This document shows positions 8,288-16,642 of a DNA stretch of 54,701 nucleotides, piece by piece. Both the position numbers and the translations under genes were made by a program. Within the stretch, counting starts at the first letter, position 1. Each line of letters opens with the position of its first letter. Source of the stretch: Candidatus Nomurabacteria bacterium (lineage in GTDB: Bacteria; Patescibacteriota; Minisyncoccia; Phycocordibacterales; UBA2100); the NCBI GenBank assembly GCA_943359395.1, contig CALRHH010000002.1:46259-100959 (forward strand), in the 5' to 3' direction. Below the pieces are notes generated by a model that did no database searches, was not told the DNA's origin, and saw only the letters and a list, made by a program, of their open reading frames with translations.

Positions 8288-9514
8288 ATGGACACTTACC
8301 CAGTCGCGGCACACTCAGAACGAAATGCCAGCGCCTCCAGAAAACTTCGGAATAATTCGAAGCAGTTACCAAAATTCCCTTCGAGGGAAAAAATAGAGAA
8401 GTTTATTGCGACCAATAAGTTGCAGACGCCCTACCTCGTGGTTGATTTAGATGTGGTCGAGAGCAACTACTTCGCTCTCCGCCGCACATTCCCGATTGCG
8501 GAGGTCTTCTACGCCGTCAAAGCAAATCCGGCACCGGATGTGGTGAGGCGTCTCGTCTCGCTCGGTGCTTCTTTCGACGTAGCCAGCCCAGCAGAGATAA
8601 AGCTCGTCGTCGGCGCAGGTGCGACACCAGAGCATATCTCCTTTGGCAACACCATTAAGAAAGAGGTGGATATCAAACTCGCCTACGAATACGGCGTCCG
8701 CCTTTTTGCTTTCGACTCGGAAGCGGAGTTGGAGAAATTGGCTCGTTCGGCACCAGGATCGAAAGTCTTCTGCCGCCTCCTCGTATCTTGCGAGGGTGCC
8801 GACTGGCCACTCTCGCGCAAATTCGGCTGCGAAGTTGGAATGGCAAAGGATCTGCTTGTAAAAGCACGTGCACTCGGACTCGAACCCTACGGTGCCTCGT
8901 TCCATGTCGGTTCACAGCAGACGCGTGTCGACCAGTGGGATACGGCGCTCGCGCAGACAGCGGAACTCTTCAGAGCACTCCAAGGGCAAGGTATCGAGCT
9001 CAAGATGGTCAACGTTGGTGGTGGGCTCCCAGCACACTACACAGATTCTGTCTCCCCCGTCGGCTCTTACTCCTCTGCCATCATGAAGGCTCTCACTAAG
9101 CACTTCGGGCAAAACTTGCCGCACGTCATCACCGAGCCAGGTCGCTCGCTTGTCGGCGATGCGGGTATCATCGATGCCGAAGTAGTGCTCATCTCTAAGA
9201 AATCCTACGATGCAGAAGATGCACGCTGGGTGTACCTCGACATCGGCAAATTCAGCGGTCTCGCAGAGACACACGACGAAGCTATCAAGTACCGAATCGA
9301 AAGCCTTGGTCGCAAAGGTGCGACCGGTCCCGTGATTCTCGCAGGTCCTTCGTGCGACTCCGTCGACATCCTCTACGAGAAGTTCAAGTACCAGCTCCCG
9401 CTCTCGCTCCAAATCGGCGACAAGCTCCGCATCCACGCCACGGGCGCATACACCTCGACGTACTCGTCGGTCGGCTTCAACGGCTTCGCACCGCTTCCGA
9501 CGTATTGCATCTAA
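8288..9514 (+). CDS. Type III-fold (group IV) PLP-dependent ornithine/lysine-type decarboxylase
   Basis: TPYLVVDLDVVESNY...EVFYAVKANPAPDVVRRL...SFHVGSQQ...VNVGGGLPAHY...EPGRSLVGDAG...GPSCDSVDILYEK; eukaryotic-type ODC/LDC family motifs. Confidence 0.9.
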   Translation: MDTYPVAAHSERNASASRKLRNNSKQLPKFPSREKIEKFIATNKLQTPYLVVDLDVVESNYFALRRTFPIAEVFYAVKANPAPDVVRRLVSLGASFDVASPAEIKLVVGAGATPEHISFGNTIKKEVDIKLAYEYGVRLFAFDSEAELEKLARSAPGSKVFCRLLVSCEGADWPLSRKFGCEVGMAKDLLVKARALGLEPYGASFHVGSQQTRVDQWDTALAQTAELFRALQGQGIELKMVNVGGGLPAHYTDSVSPVGSYSSAIMKALTKHFGQNLPHVITEPGRSLVGDAGIIDAEVVLISKKSYDAEDARWVYLDIGKFSGLAETHDEAIKYRIESLGRKGATGPVILAGPSCDSVDILYEKFKYQLPLSLQIGDKLRIHATGAYTSTYSSVGFNGFAPLPTYCI

Positions 9515-9531
9515 ATTCAGGTCAACTCTGA

Positions 9532-9567
9532 AACAGAAAACCGCCCCTCTCGGGGCGGTTTTCTGTT
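9532..9567 (+). terminator. Rho-independent terminator (bidirectional-looking)
   Basis: AACAGAAAACCGCCCCTCTCGGGGCGGTTTTCTGTT. Confidence 0.9.
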
Positions 9568-9583
9568 GTTCGGATTCGTCTCA

Positions 9584-10138
9584 TCAGTGCGTCACAAAAT
9601 CGAGCTCTAATCGAATCTCTCCCTCCTCATCTGCGGGGATTTTTGATAGATTAAATCCCAGTCTTTGGTACAACCTTTGTGCCCTCTCGTTCGTTTCCCC
9701 CGTAGTAAGAAATATGCCTTTTGACTCCCCAGGGTGAGATTCCCGTGCGTGTCGTAACGCACTGTTAAGCAAGTTCGTTCCAATACCACGCTGCCGGAAT
9801 TTTCCGTCGACATAAAACTGTTCGATCTGCATTCTGCCTTCACTCTCATTCCAGCACACAAGAACATACCCTAACACTTCACTTCCGCTCCTTGCGATGG
9901 GAACTGCGTCCCCAGGTTTCAAGGCATGGAGGCGTTTTTCAAGATAAACCAATGATCTTTGTATTGCTTCTTCTGAAAAATCAGACCGGCGCGTAGCGAG
10001 GTCTCGTAGATGCCGTTCTTTTATAGCTATAAATTGTGGCATGACTCTTTCAAAGAACTCCTCGTCCGCTTCGGGAGCTGTCGGATTCCATTCTTCGATG
10101 ACTGCTTTGATCCGTTCTTGATTCGCATCTTCGGACAT
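9584..10138 (-). CDS. GNAT family N-acetyltransferase
   Basis: VLGYVLVCWNESEGRMQIEQFYVDGKFRQRGIGTNLLNSALRHAR...RAQRLYQRLGFNLSK; start trimmed to MSEDAN. Confidence 0.88.
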   Translation of the reverse strand: MSEDANQERIKAVIEEWNPTAPEADEEFFERVMPQFIAIKERHLRDLATRRSDFSEEAIQRSLVYLEKRLHALKPGDAVPIARSGSEVLGYVLVCWNESEGRMQIEQFYVDGKFRQRGIGTNLLNSALRHARESHPGESKGIFLTTGETNERAQRLYQRLGFNLSKIPADEEGEIRLELDFVTH

Positions 10139-10240
10139 AGAAAAACTGTAGCATGCAAAAAACACCGTGCCCATAAGGGTCGGCGTTTTTTGGAATTGTA
10201 GCAATTGAGAAACACGCACTTAGACACAGTAAACAGTCAC

Positions 10241-10256
10241 TCTTTTGTTCCGTCCA
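10241..10256 (-). other. 3' arm of the predicted 16S precursor processing stem
   Basis: plus-strand cttttgttccgtccat is the exact reverse complement of atggacggaacaaaag at ~12811-12826, on the other side of the 16S gene; flanking actgttta/taaacagt also pairs. Confidence 0.8.
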
Positions 10257-10511
10257 TCTGTAATCGTCTTTGCGATCTGTCAGGCATCAGTTGAGGTGTG
10301 AATGCCATTACCTGTTGTGTGCTCAGCTGAGACACACAAATCGACGATAAGCTTCTCTCCCGAAGGAAATCAGCAGATCTTTTTTGAATGATTCCACGAG
10401 CAGCTTCCGCTACCCGTGCCTTGTTACGACTTACTCTTTGTCATTGAGTTTGCCTTGGTACCTCGCGAGGAGGTCCTTCGGGCACTCCCAACTTCCCTGA
10501 GTTGACGGGCG

Positions 10512-11361
10512 ATTTTCTTCTTGAATCTAAGAATTGAAGTTCCCACGTAGCGAGCGGATTTCCCGCACTACGCGAGCTCAGTGCATGCGCTGTTTCAACT
10601 TAAACAGCTCTCTCAAGCCCTTTTCCGTTCGATGTGTTCCTTTTTGCAAGAGTTTCATCATCAGACAAAATATCTCAAAATCATGTCGTTTCGACGCGAA
10701 TTTAAGCTTATATTGCTTGAAGAACGGGATAATTATCGTTTGAAGTTCTTCCCACCGGAAGACTTCGTAACGATAACAATGTTGATGATTCGGGCGGGTG
10801 TCTTTTTGGAAATAGACACTTCCCGCTCCGAAGAAATCTTGTAATGCATAGAGAATATCTTTATCGCGCTCGATGAGTTTGATGTAGAATTTTGGTTCTA
10901 CAACGACTCTTCGAACGGCGACTTTCTCCACATCCGGATTCCGCACGTAGATCGTGAAGCTTCCTTCACCATCTACGAGCCCGACAACATAATCGGGATT
11001 AAGATTTTGTTTTGAGTGAGTCCTTTTTTGCATATGTTAAGTGCAAATACTATGACTCAGCTGACTTCTGACGCTGCGTCAGATTCATTGTATCTCATTA
11101 CTGAGATATCAGCGTCAGATCTCCACAGGTAACGCGCGTATCTGTTCTGAGCATCCATTTCAAGCCTTTCGTGGACCTTCCCTATCCTCACCACCCACTA
11201 ATAGGTCGGTCGGCTTTTTGTGTGAATTGGCTGTTCTTTGCTTCCAGATCCTCCACCGATATCCTCGCGGATATCGGCTATCTTTCGGCTACGCTCTCTA
11301 CGGGTATAGAGAGGTGCGGATTTTAACCGCATAGATGCGCGCACTGCTGTGCGCTTTTATT
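10512..11361 (-). mobile_element. Intervening sequence/intron in 16S encoding a LAGLIDADG endonuclease; intron class not determined
   Basis: 16S reads TTGTACTCAC | ~850 nt | CGCCCGTCAACTC; E. coli equivalent is uninterrupted TTGTACACACCGCCCGTC (after ~position 1399). Confidence 0.9.
10578..11033 (-). CDS. Single-motif LAGLIDADG homing endonuclease
   Basis: NPDYVVGLVDGEGSFTIYVRN...YIKLIERDKDILYALQDFFGAGSVYF...CYRYEVFRWEELQTIIIPFFKQYKLKFASKRHDFEIFCLMM. Confidence 0.92.
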   Translation of the reverse strand: MQKRTHSKQNLNPDYVVGLVDGEGSFTIYVRNPDVEKVAVRRVVVEPKFYIKLIERDKDILYALQDFFGAGSVYFQKDTRPNHQHCYRYEVFRWEELQTIIIPFFKQYKLKFASKRHDFEIFCLMMKLLQKGTHRTEKGLRELFKLKQRMH

Positions 11362-11828
11362 GTGAGTACAAAGCTTGAGAACGTATTCACCGCGGTATGT
11401 CTGACCCGCGATTACTAGCGATTCCGGCTTCATGAGGTCGGGTTGCAGACCTCAATCCGAACTGGCGCCGCTTTTGAAAGATTTGCTCCGGGTTACCCCA
11501 TTGCGCCTCGTTGTAACGGCGATTGTAGCGCGTGTGCAGCCCAGGGCATCAGAGGGACATGCTGACTTGGCGTCATCTCCACCTTCCTCCCCCGTGAGGG
11601 GGCAGTCTCGCCTGATACGTGTAACAGGCAACGAAGGTTGCGTTCGTTACCCCACTGAAGGGAACGATTCAAACCACGAACTGACGACAGCCATGCATCA
11701 CCTGTCCTACACCCTCGAAGGCTTCCTAGCTTTCGCTAGGCGTGCAGTAGGATTTCTAGCCCTGGTAAGGTTCTTCGCTTAGCGACGAATTGAGCCACAC
11801 GCTCCACCACTTGTGCAAGCTCCCGTCT

Positions 11829-11860
<32 letters not shown>

Positions 11861-13223
11861 ACCCAGGCGGTCCGCTTAACGCGTTAGCTTCGCCTCCCAG
11901 AGGGTCGATACTCCGGAAAGCCAGCGGACATAGTTTAGGGCGTGGACTACCGGGGTATCTAATCCCGTTCGCTACCCACGCTTTCGTGCTTGAGTGTCAG
12001 GAACGCGCCAGTGCACTGCCTTCGCTTTCGGTATTCCCCATGATATCAACGGATTTCACCCCTACACCATGAGTTCTATGCACCTCTCACGCCCTCAAGT
12101 CGTGCCGTTTCGCCCGCGTGTCCCCGGTTGAGCCGGGGGCTTTCACAGACGACTAACACGACCACCTACGCACTCTTTACGCCCAGTAATTCCGGGTAAC
12201 GCTCGGGGCCTCTGTATTACCGCTCCTGCTGGCACAGAGTTAGGAGCCCCTTATTCATGAGGTAATGTCAATAACTTCTTCCCTCATAAAAGATGTTTAC
12301 GTGCCGAAGCACTTCATCCACCACGCGGTATCGCTCGATCAGGCTTTCGCCCATTGTCGAATATTCTCGGCTGCGGCCCCCCGTAGGGGTATGAGCCGTG
12401 TCTCAGTCTCATCGGTGGGGGTCAGCCTCTCAGCTCCCCTAAACGTCATAGCCTTGGTGAGCCATTACCTCACCAACTAGCTGATATTACGCAGGCCGCT
12501 CCCAGAGCGAATTGCTCCTTTACTCTTACGAGACCATCTGGGATTACCCCGCCTTTCGGCGAGCTATACCAGACTCTGGGGGACGTTCCTACGTGTTACT
12601 ACCTCGTCTGCCGGTTGCCCTTGCGGGCCCCCTTGACTTGCATGCCTTATCCATACCGCCAGCGTTCACCCTGAGCTAGGATCAAACTCTAAGTAAAAAT
12701 GACTCTCGTCATTTTCTCGCGTTTTCACGAGGGGCGGCTGAAGGCATAGCCCTCAGCTCGTCTCCTCGCTATTGCGCAATGTAGAGAATGTTGATGCTCT
12801 ATTTAAGGATGGACGGAACAAAAGAATGTACGATTTTCCGAAATAGAAAATCATATTCCTGTTCCAATTACTGTTTATTTACTCAACCATGAAATCCTCC
12901 TGAGACCCCATGATTGTTTTCTATTTGTGTCTTGCTTGTGTGTGTTGCTTGTCTGCCAACGCGAGCCGAGAGAAATGAAAACTCGTTTTCATTTCCGAAC
13001 GAGCGCCGGCAGTATTGAATTTACTAATTCAATTTCCAATACTTTGGTTATGTATTGCGTACAATTGTATATTCAGTTTTCAATGTTCCTCCGAAGACTT
13101 TCATACCAGTTTTTCGGTCCCCGCTCCCGGATTTAGAAGGCCCTTGTGTCGAGCGACGCTCGGGCAAGAAAAGGCCATCAGGAGCGATGGTCGGAAGAGT
13201 ATATATGAGGCGCTATGAGGCGT

Positions 13224-13284
13224 CAAGCTCCCGATTTGTCCAAGGGTACTCACTTGGTTACAAATCGCAGTCCTTTAGGGCAAC
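13224..13284 (+). other. Candidate structured element copy A (shared with 22862-22920)
   Basis: CAAGCTCCC-GATTTGTCCAAGggtactcaCTTGGttACAAATC-GCAGTCCTTTAGGG; strand unknown. Confidence 0.5.
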
Positions 13285-13965
13285 GACACGCTCTATCCAC
13301 AATGGTATGAGCTGGGAGGCCTCTGTGGAGTCGCGATACTCGAGCGAAAGGTCTTCAAAATGCGTCACTTCAGGATGGAATTGGACGCTATAAGCCGATG
13401 TGCCGTAGCGAAGCGCACTGAAGTGGCAGCCGTGAGAGCTCGCCAGCAACGTTGCCCCTTCAGGCAATTTCGTGACGCTGTCATTGTGGGCATATTGCGT
13501 TACGAAAGATTCAGGAAGGTTTTTAAAGAGAATGTCGCGCTTCCCCTCATCAGTAAGCTGCACTTCGTACGACCCGAATTTGCTTTGCCCTTTATCGTTG
13601 CGTACTTCACCTCCGTACATGTTGGCGATAAGCTGGTGACCATAACAGATGCCGAGAAGCGGGATTTTCTCTGCGAGCGCGTACGAAACGAGGTTCTTGG
13701 TGCGGGAAAGTATGATGAGGGACATGAGTCGTGCGGGGTCTTTCTTATCTCTCCCGCCGTGGAAATCAAAATCGGAGGAACCGCCGAATATGACACCCTG
13801 GTAACCTTCCAAAAATTCATCGGGAGTGGTCCATGCAAGACGTTCATCGAGCGCGGAGAGGAATGTTGTATCGGCGCTGACGCCGATGGCACGAGTGAAG
13901 TTCTCTTGCTCGCGCACTATGCGCTCGGATTGTGTTCGTGATTGCACAACGAGGACTTTTTTCAT
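13258..13965 (-). CDS. Class I glutamine amidotransferase
   Basis: VIFGGSSDFDFH...IPLLGICYGHQLIANMYGGEVRNDKGQSKFGSY...YAHNDSVTKLPEGA...AYSVQFHPEVTH; start trimmed to MKKVLVVQS. Confidence 0.9.
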   Translation of the reverse strand: MKKVLVVQSRTQSERIVREQENFTRAIGVSADTTFLSALDERLAWTTPDEFLEGYQGVIFGGSSDFDFHGGRDKKDPARLMSLIILSRTKNLVSYALAEKIPLLGICYGHQLIANMYGGEVRNDKGQSKFGSYEVQLTDEGKRDILFKNLPESFVTQYAHNDSVTKLPEGATLLASSHGCHFSALRYGTSAYSVQFHPEVTHFEDLSLEYRDSTEASQLIPLWIERVVALKDCDL

Positions 13966-14160
13966 CCTTACCATCATACACATATATGCATGGTCGCTGG
14001 ATGAAAGATTCCAGTGGAAAAGCCACATTGACGAAATGCGCGGGCTCGATATAGTGGGCATATGAGTACATATCGTCCGGAAATCGCAGGTCTCATCCTT
14101 CTTAGTCTCTCTAACCTCCGAGGGGCTGTCGCCTAGTACACAAAAATAAGACAGAAAAAC

Positions 14161-14189
14161 AAAACGGCCCCTCACAAGGGGGCCGTTTT
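14161..14189 (+). terminator. Bidirectional-looking terminator hairpin
   Basis: AAAACGGCCCCTCACAAGGGGGCCGTTTT. Confidence 0.8.
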
Positions 14190-14191
14190 CG

Positions 14192-14220
14192 TTGACTGGA
14201 ATTTGCTCCGAAAATATCGA
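14192..14220 (+). promoter_or_regulatory. Sigma70-type promoter for small ORF 14328
   Basis: TTGACT-17 nt-TATCGA. Confidence 0.65.
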
Positions 14221-14228
14221 ATCAGATT

Positions 14229-14262
14229 CCAGGTAACGAGATGGCTGCATCTTGTTACCTGG
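14229..14262 (+). other. Predicted 5'-terminal mRNA hairpin
   Basis: CCAGGTAACGAGATG-gctg-CATCTTGTTACCTGG, starts at about +2 of the predicted transcript. Confidence 0.75.
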
Positions 14263-14327
14263 ACGCCGTGCGTATATGCGGCGGAGTTCTTCGAGAGAAA
14301 CGTAACGCAAATGGGAAGGAGGCCGCC

Positions 14328-14618
14328 ATGAGCGGAAAGACCATTGATAAGCTGGCTGCCCAGGTTGCAGCCATCACAAAGCGTGTAGACGGAATCACTC
14401 AACTGACCGTCGGCTCTGCAACAGCAAAGGGCTCTGGTGGCCACACGCGCAAAGTACGGTTCGCCGACATGGTCGGCGGATTCGAACTTCGGGTGAAGAA
14501 CGGGAACGTAACCCAGCCCGTGTACGTGTACACGCAAAACGTGCAGTCTGTGCGTCTCGCCGTTTCGCGTGCCCTGCGTAACAACGACATCAGCATTTGC
14601 TTTACCGGCAATGACTGA
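14328..14618 (+). CDS. Uncharacterised small protein (96 aa)
   Basis: SD AAGGAGG upstream of ATG; MSGKTIDKLAAQVAAITKRVDGITQLTVGSATAKGSGGHTRKVRFADMVGGFELRV...; followed by a terminator. Confidence 0.7.
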   Translation: MSGKTIDKLAAQVAAITKRVDGITQLTVGSATAKGSGGHTRKVRFADMVGGFELRVKNGNVTQPVYVYTQNVQSVRLAVSRALRNNDISICFTGND

Positions 14619-14629
14619 GTCGGCCTACG

Positions 14630-14665
14630 GCCGCCGCATCCCACTTCTACGGGATGCGGCGGTTT
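14630..14665 (+). terminator. Terminator after 14328 ORF
   Basis: CCGCCGCATCCCacttctaCGGGATGCGGCGGTTT. Confidence 0.85.
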
Positions 14666-14891
14666 ATCTTGTCCACAGGGGTATTGGACAACCGCACGGG
14701 AAGAGCTACTGTTGGGGGAAGGCTTATGATTTAACTCGCTCCGGAAATCCACCCTTGATACGCGAACTGGCGTTCGTGTCGTGAGGGTGGATTTTGTATT
14801 TGTTTTCCGGCCTGTGTGCCGCCCCTCCCCTTTTTGAGATTCTCGGAGACATACATTCCGGAGCGCAATTCCGCGTCACCCGGATGCAGGC

Positions 14892-15266
14892 GTGAAAAGC
14901 CGCATGGATCTTTCAGATCTTTGGCAACTTTTTTCGTCTGCATCCTTCCGGTCACATGGAGAAATGGCCATGCTGTTGAAATGGTCTGGACTTGCCGATG
15001 GGCCCAACCCCAAGGCCCAAATGCTTCCCCGAGCGGCGCTCGCGGGCATCGTCGTCGGAGAAATAAACGTCGATGTCGGTCCCGGTCTAACGAACGAGGT
15101 TGGCTTGTTCGTCCACTTCAATAAGACCGAGCTTCGCTGCACCGAAGACAATCTGCTCGAGCTGCTGAAGCCAGTCATCATCGAGCTGCTTCGGCCCGGT
15201 CAGGCACTAAGGTGCGCGATCATGAACGGCGGAGACAAGCCGTACATGACCTGGACGCGAAATTGA
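14892..15266 (+). CDS. Uncharacterised protein (start uncertain; 14904 also possible)
   Basis: MDLSDLWQLFSSASFRSHGEMAMLLKWSGLADGPNPKAQMLPRAALAGIVVGEINVDVGPGLTNEVGLFVHFNKTELRCTEDNLLELLKPVIIELLRPGQALRCAIMNGG...; followed by GGCGCCGG...CCGGCGCC terminator. Confidence 0.6.
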   Translation: MKSRMDLSDLWQLFSSASFRSHGEMAMLLKWSGLADGPNPKAQMLPRAALAGIVVGEINVDVGPGLTNEVGLFVHFNKTELRCTEDNLLELLKPVIIELLRPGQALRCAIMNGGDKPYMTWTRN

Positions 15267-15281
15267 GCGTCAAGAACAAGT

Positions 15282-15313
15282 AGGCGCCGGTCAGTAGCCG
15301 GCGCCTTTTCTCT
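15282..15313 (+). terminator. Rho-independent terminator
   Basis: AGGCGCCGGTCAGTAGCCGGCGCCTTTTCT. Confidence 0.85.
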
Positions 15314-15316
15314 TTG

Positions 15317-15345
15317 TTGACGAATACGACCGGCGCGTTTATACT
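15317..15345 (+). promoter_or_regulatory. Sigma70-type promoter of the T-box-like leader
   Basis: TTGACG-17 nt-TATACT. Confidence 0.8.
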
Positions 15346-15373
15346 CAAAGTAGTTAAATCCATTGAGTCGGTT

Positions 15374-15468
15374 CCCCCATGAGATAACTATCTTGGAGTT
15401 ATCTCGAAGACTGCTTTGTCGCCCTCGTCCGAGTGAGCAATAAATCAGATTCTTTATCTCACGGGGGG
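15374..15468 (+). repeat. ACCCC/GAGAT inverted-repeat element, copy 1, in the 5' part of the T-box-like transcript
   Basis: CCCCCATGAGATA ... TTATCTCACGGGGGG, with nested alternative stem GAGATAACT-atcttgg-AGTTATCTC. Confidence 0.7.
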
Positions 15469-15692
15469 TTGGGACCGATGAGGAGGTTGCTGCTTGAGTG
15501 GCAATTCGGGCTCTCCCGTAACAGAGATAACCGATGTCCAGAACAAACTAAATTGGGACGGAGTCGGTGAAAGATGCTCCGCAAGGGGTAAGTAAGGTGG
15601 CACCGCGACTGACAGGTGAGCAAGCTCACAAATCGCCCTTATCGCACAATTTTTTGATTGTGAGATAAGGGCGGTTTTTTTGCTATGGCGTA
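15469..15692 (+). promoter_or_regulatory. T-box-like leader with transcription terminator
   Basis: GGGACCGATGAGGAGG...; antiterminator signature TAAGGTGGCACCGCG (T-box consensus AGGGTGGNACCGCG); then terminator CGCCCTTATC...GATAAGGGCGGTTTTTTT. Confidence 0.75.
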
Positions 15693-15743
15693 AACCAGAA
15701 CAGAAGGGCCCCCGCAAGCTCTTTTGCTCTTTAACAAGGGAAG

Positions 15744-16049
15744 ATGACGATGGAAATCATACTACGCGGTGTCAAAGCGAGTAATCGGCAAAAAGTCGAA
15801 GCCGATCTCGAGGCAGCATTCGCCGACCCTCCGATGGTCAACACGTTGATTGGCGGGGAGGCAGGCGGAACTGTACACGCAAAGATTATCTATGCGCCTG
15901 GAGACAAACGTGATCCGAAAACCGTAGAGAACATCATCGACACGGTAATCATGAACAACGGATACACGTTCTTCAGCGCGGAACATGTTCACGAGAAGAG
16001 CGAACCAGCACCTGAGCCTGAACAGCCTGGTGGCTGGTCCGCACTTTAA
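15744..16049 (+). CDS. Uncharacterised small protein downstream of the T-box-like leader
   Basis: MTMEIILRGVKASNRQKVEADLEAAFADPPMVNTLIGGEAGGTVHAKIIYAPGDKRDPKTVENIIDTVIMNNGYTFFSAEHVHEKSE... Confidence 0.7.
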   Translation: MTMEIILRGVKASNRQKVEADLEAAFADPPMVNTLIGGEAGGTVHAKIIYAPGDKRDPKTVENIIDTVIMNNGYTFFSAEHVHEKSEPAPEPEQPGGWSAL

Positions 16050-16071
16050 CCAACCGGAATCGGAGGACAAC

Positions 16072-16260
16072 GTGGCTACTCCGCCACCATCAGATACCGA
16101 AGCTTTGCTGCTGCAAATGCTTCAAAATGAAGGCTGGACCGACGAGCATTTCAGGATGTTCATGCACCTGGAATCCACGGTGTTACGCGCGATGGCGCTC
16201 ACCAACGTCGACTCCCGCGTCAAGATCGAGAAGGCGAAATTGAAATCGAGCTCTCGATAG
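16072..16260 (+). CDS. Uncharacterised small protein (GTG start)
   Basis: SD GGAGG then GTG; VATPPPSDTEALLLQMLQNEGWTDEHFRMFMHLESTVLRAMALTNVDSRVKIEKAKLKSSSR; followed by terminator. Confidence 0.6.
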   Translation: MATPPPSDTEALLLQMLQNEGWTDEHFRMFMHLESTVLRAMALTNVDSRVKIEKAKLKSSSR

Positions 16261-16266
16261 ACATAC

Positions 16267-16303
16267 AAAAGGACGCCGACCTTCCACCGCCGGCGTCCTT
16301 TTA
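16267..16303 (+). terminator. Rho-independent terminator
   Basis: AAAAGGACGCCGaccttccacCGCCGGCGTCCTTTT. Confidence 0.85.
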
Positions 16304-16312
16304 CTTTTATAT

Positions 16313-16341
16313 TTGACAGCCCAAATGCCCTCGTATACGAT
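16313..16341 (+). promoter_or_regulatory. Sigma70-type promoter
   Basis: TTGACA-17 nt-TACGAT. Confidence 0.75.
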
Positions 16342-16347
16342 GCGGAT

Positions 16348-16428
16348 ATGAGTAACGGTCGAATCGCAGCATCCTTCTTCTTTTTCTTTACATCCCGAGA
16401 AGGGGTAGCTGTGTCGTTGCTCAACTAA
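16348..16428 (+). CDS. Phe-rich leader-peptide-like micro-ORF (26 aa)
   Basis: MSNGRIAASFFFFFTSREGVAVSLLN*; ATG 6 nt after the -10; followed by hairpin AGAAGCCCCTCCTCGGAGGGGCTTTCT. Confidence 0.45.
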   Translation: MSNGRIAASFFFFFTSREGVAVSLLN

Positions 16429-16446
16429 ACAAAAGCAAACGGACCA

Positions 16447-16474
16447 GAAGCCCCTCCTCGGAGGGGCTTTCTGT
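16447..16474 (+). terminator. Terminator/attenuator-like hairpin
   Basis: AGAAGCCCCTCCTCGGAGGGGCTTTCTG. Confidence 0.65.
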
Positions 16475-16642
16475 TTGTAGCCTGCGATGTGCATCTGTAA
16501 GGGTTTACATCGCAGGTCGCAAAAGCACCTGCAGCACCCAAGCGAAAACGGCAAGGGGGGCGCGTACAGCTCTTTGGAGTCTAAGTATTGGGCTCTTTGC
16601 TCTTTTCGATACCCATAGCAACTCTAAACTGTCGAGGCGACA

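Noticed and set aside
8912-9436. 174-aa minus-strand ORF
   Set aside because: Antisense to the PLP decarboxylase; no motif support.
10512-11361. Calling the 16S insertion a group I intron outright
   Set aside because: I could not identify a convincing P7/R-S core or U| splice site, so the class is left open.
16122-16554. Minus-strand ORFs of 100-123 aa over the micro-ORF/attenuator region
   Set aside because: No promoter/SD or recognisable motif; the plus strand has a clear promoter-peptide-hairpin arrangement.
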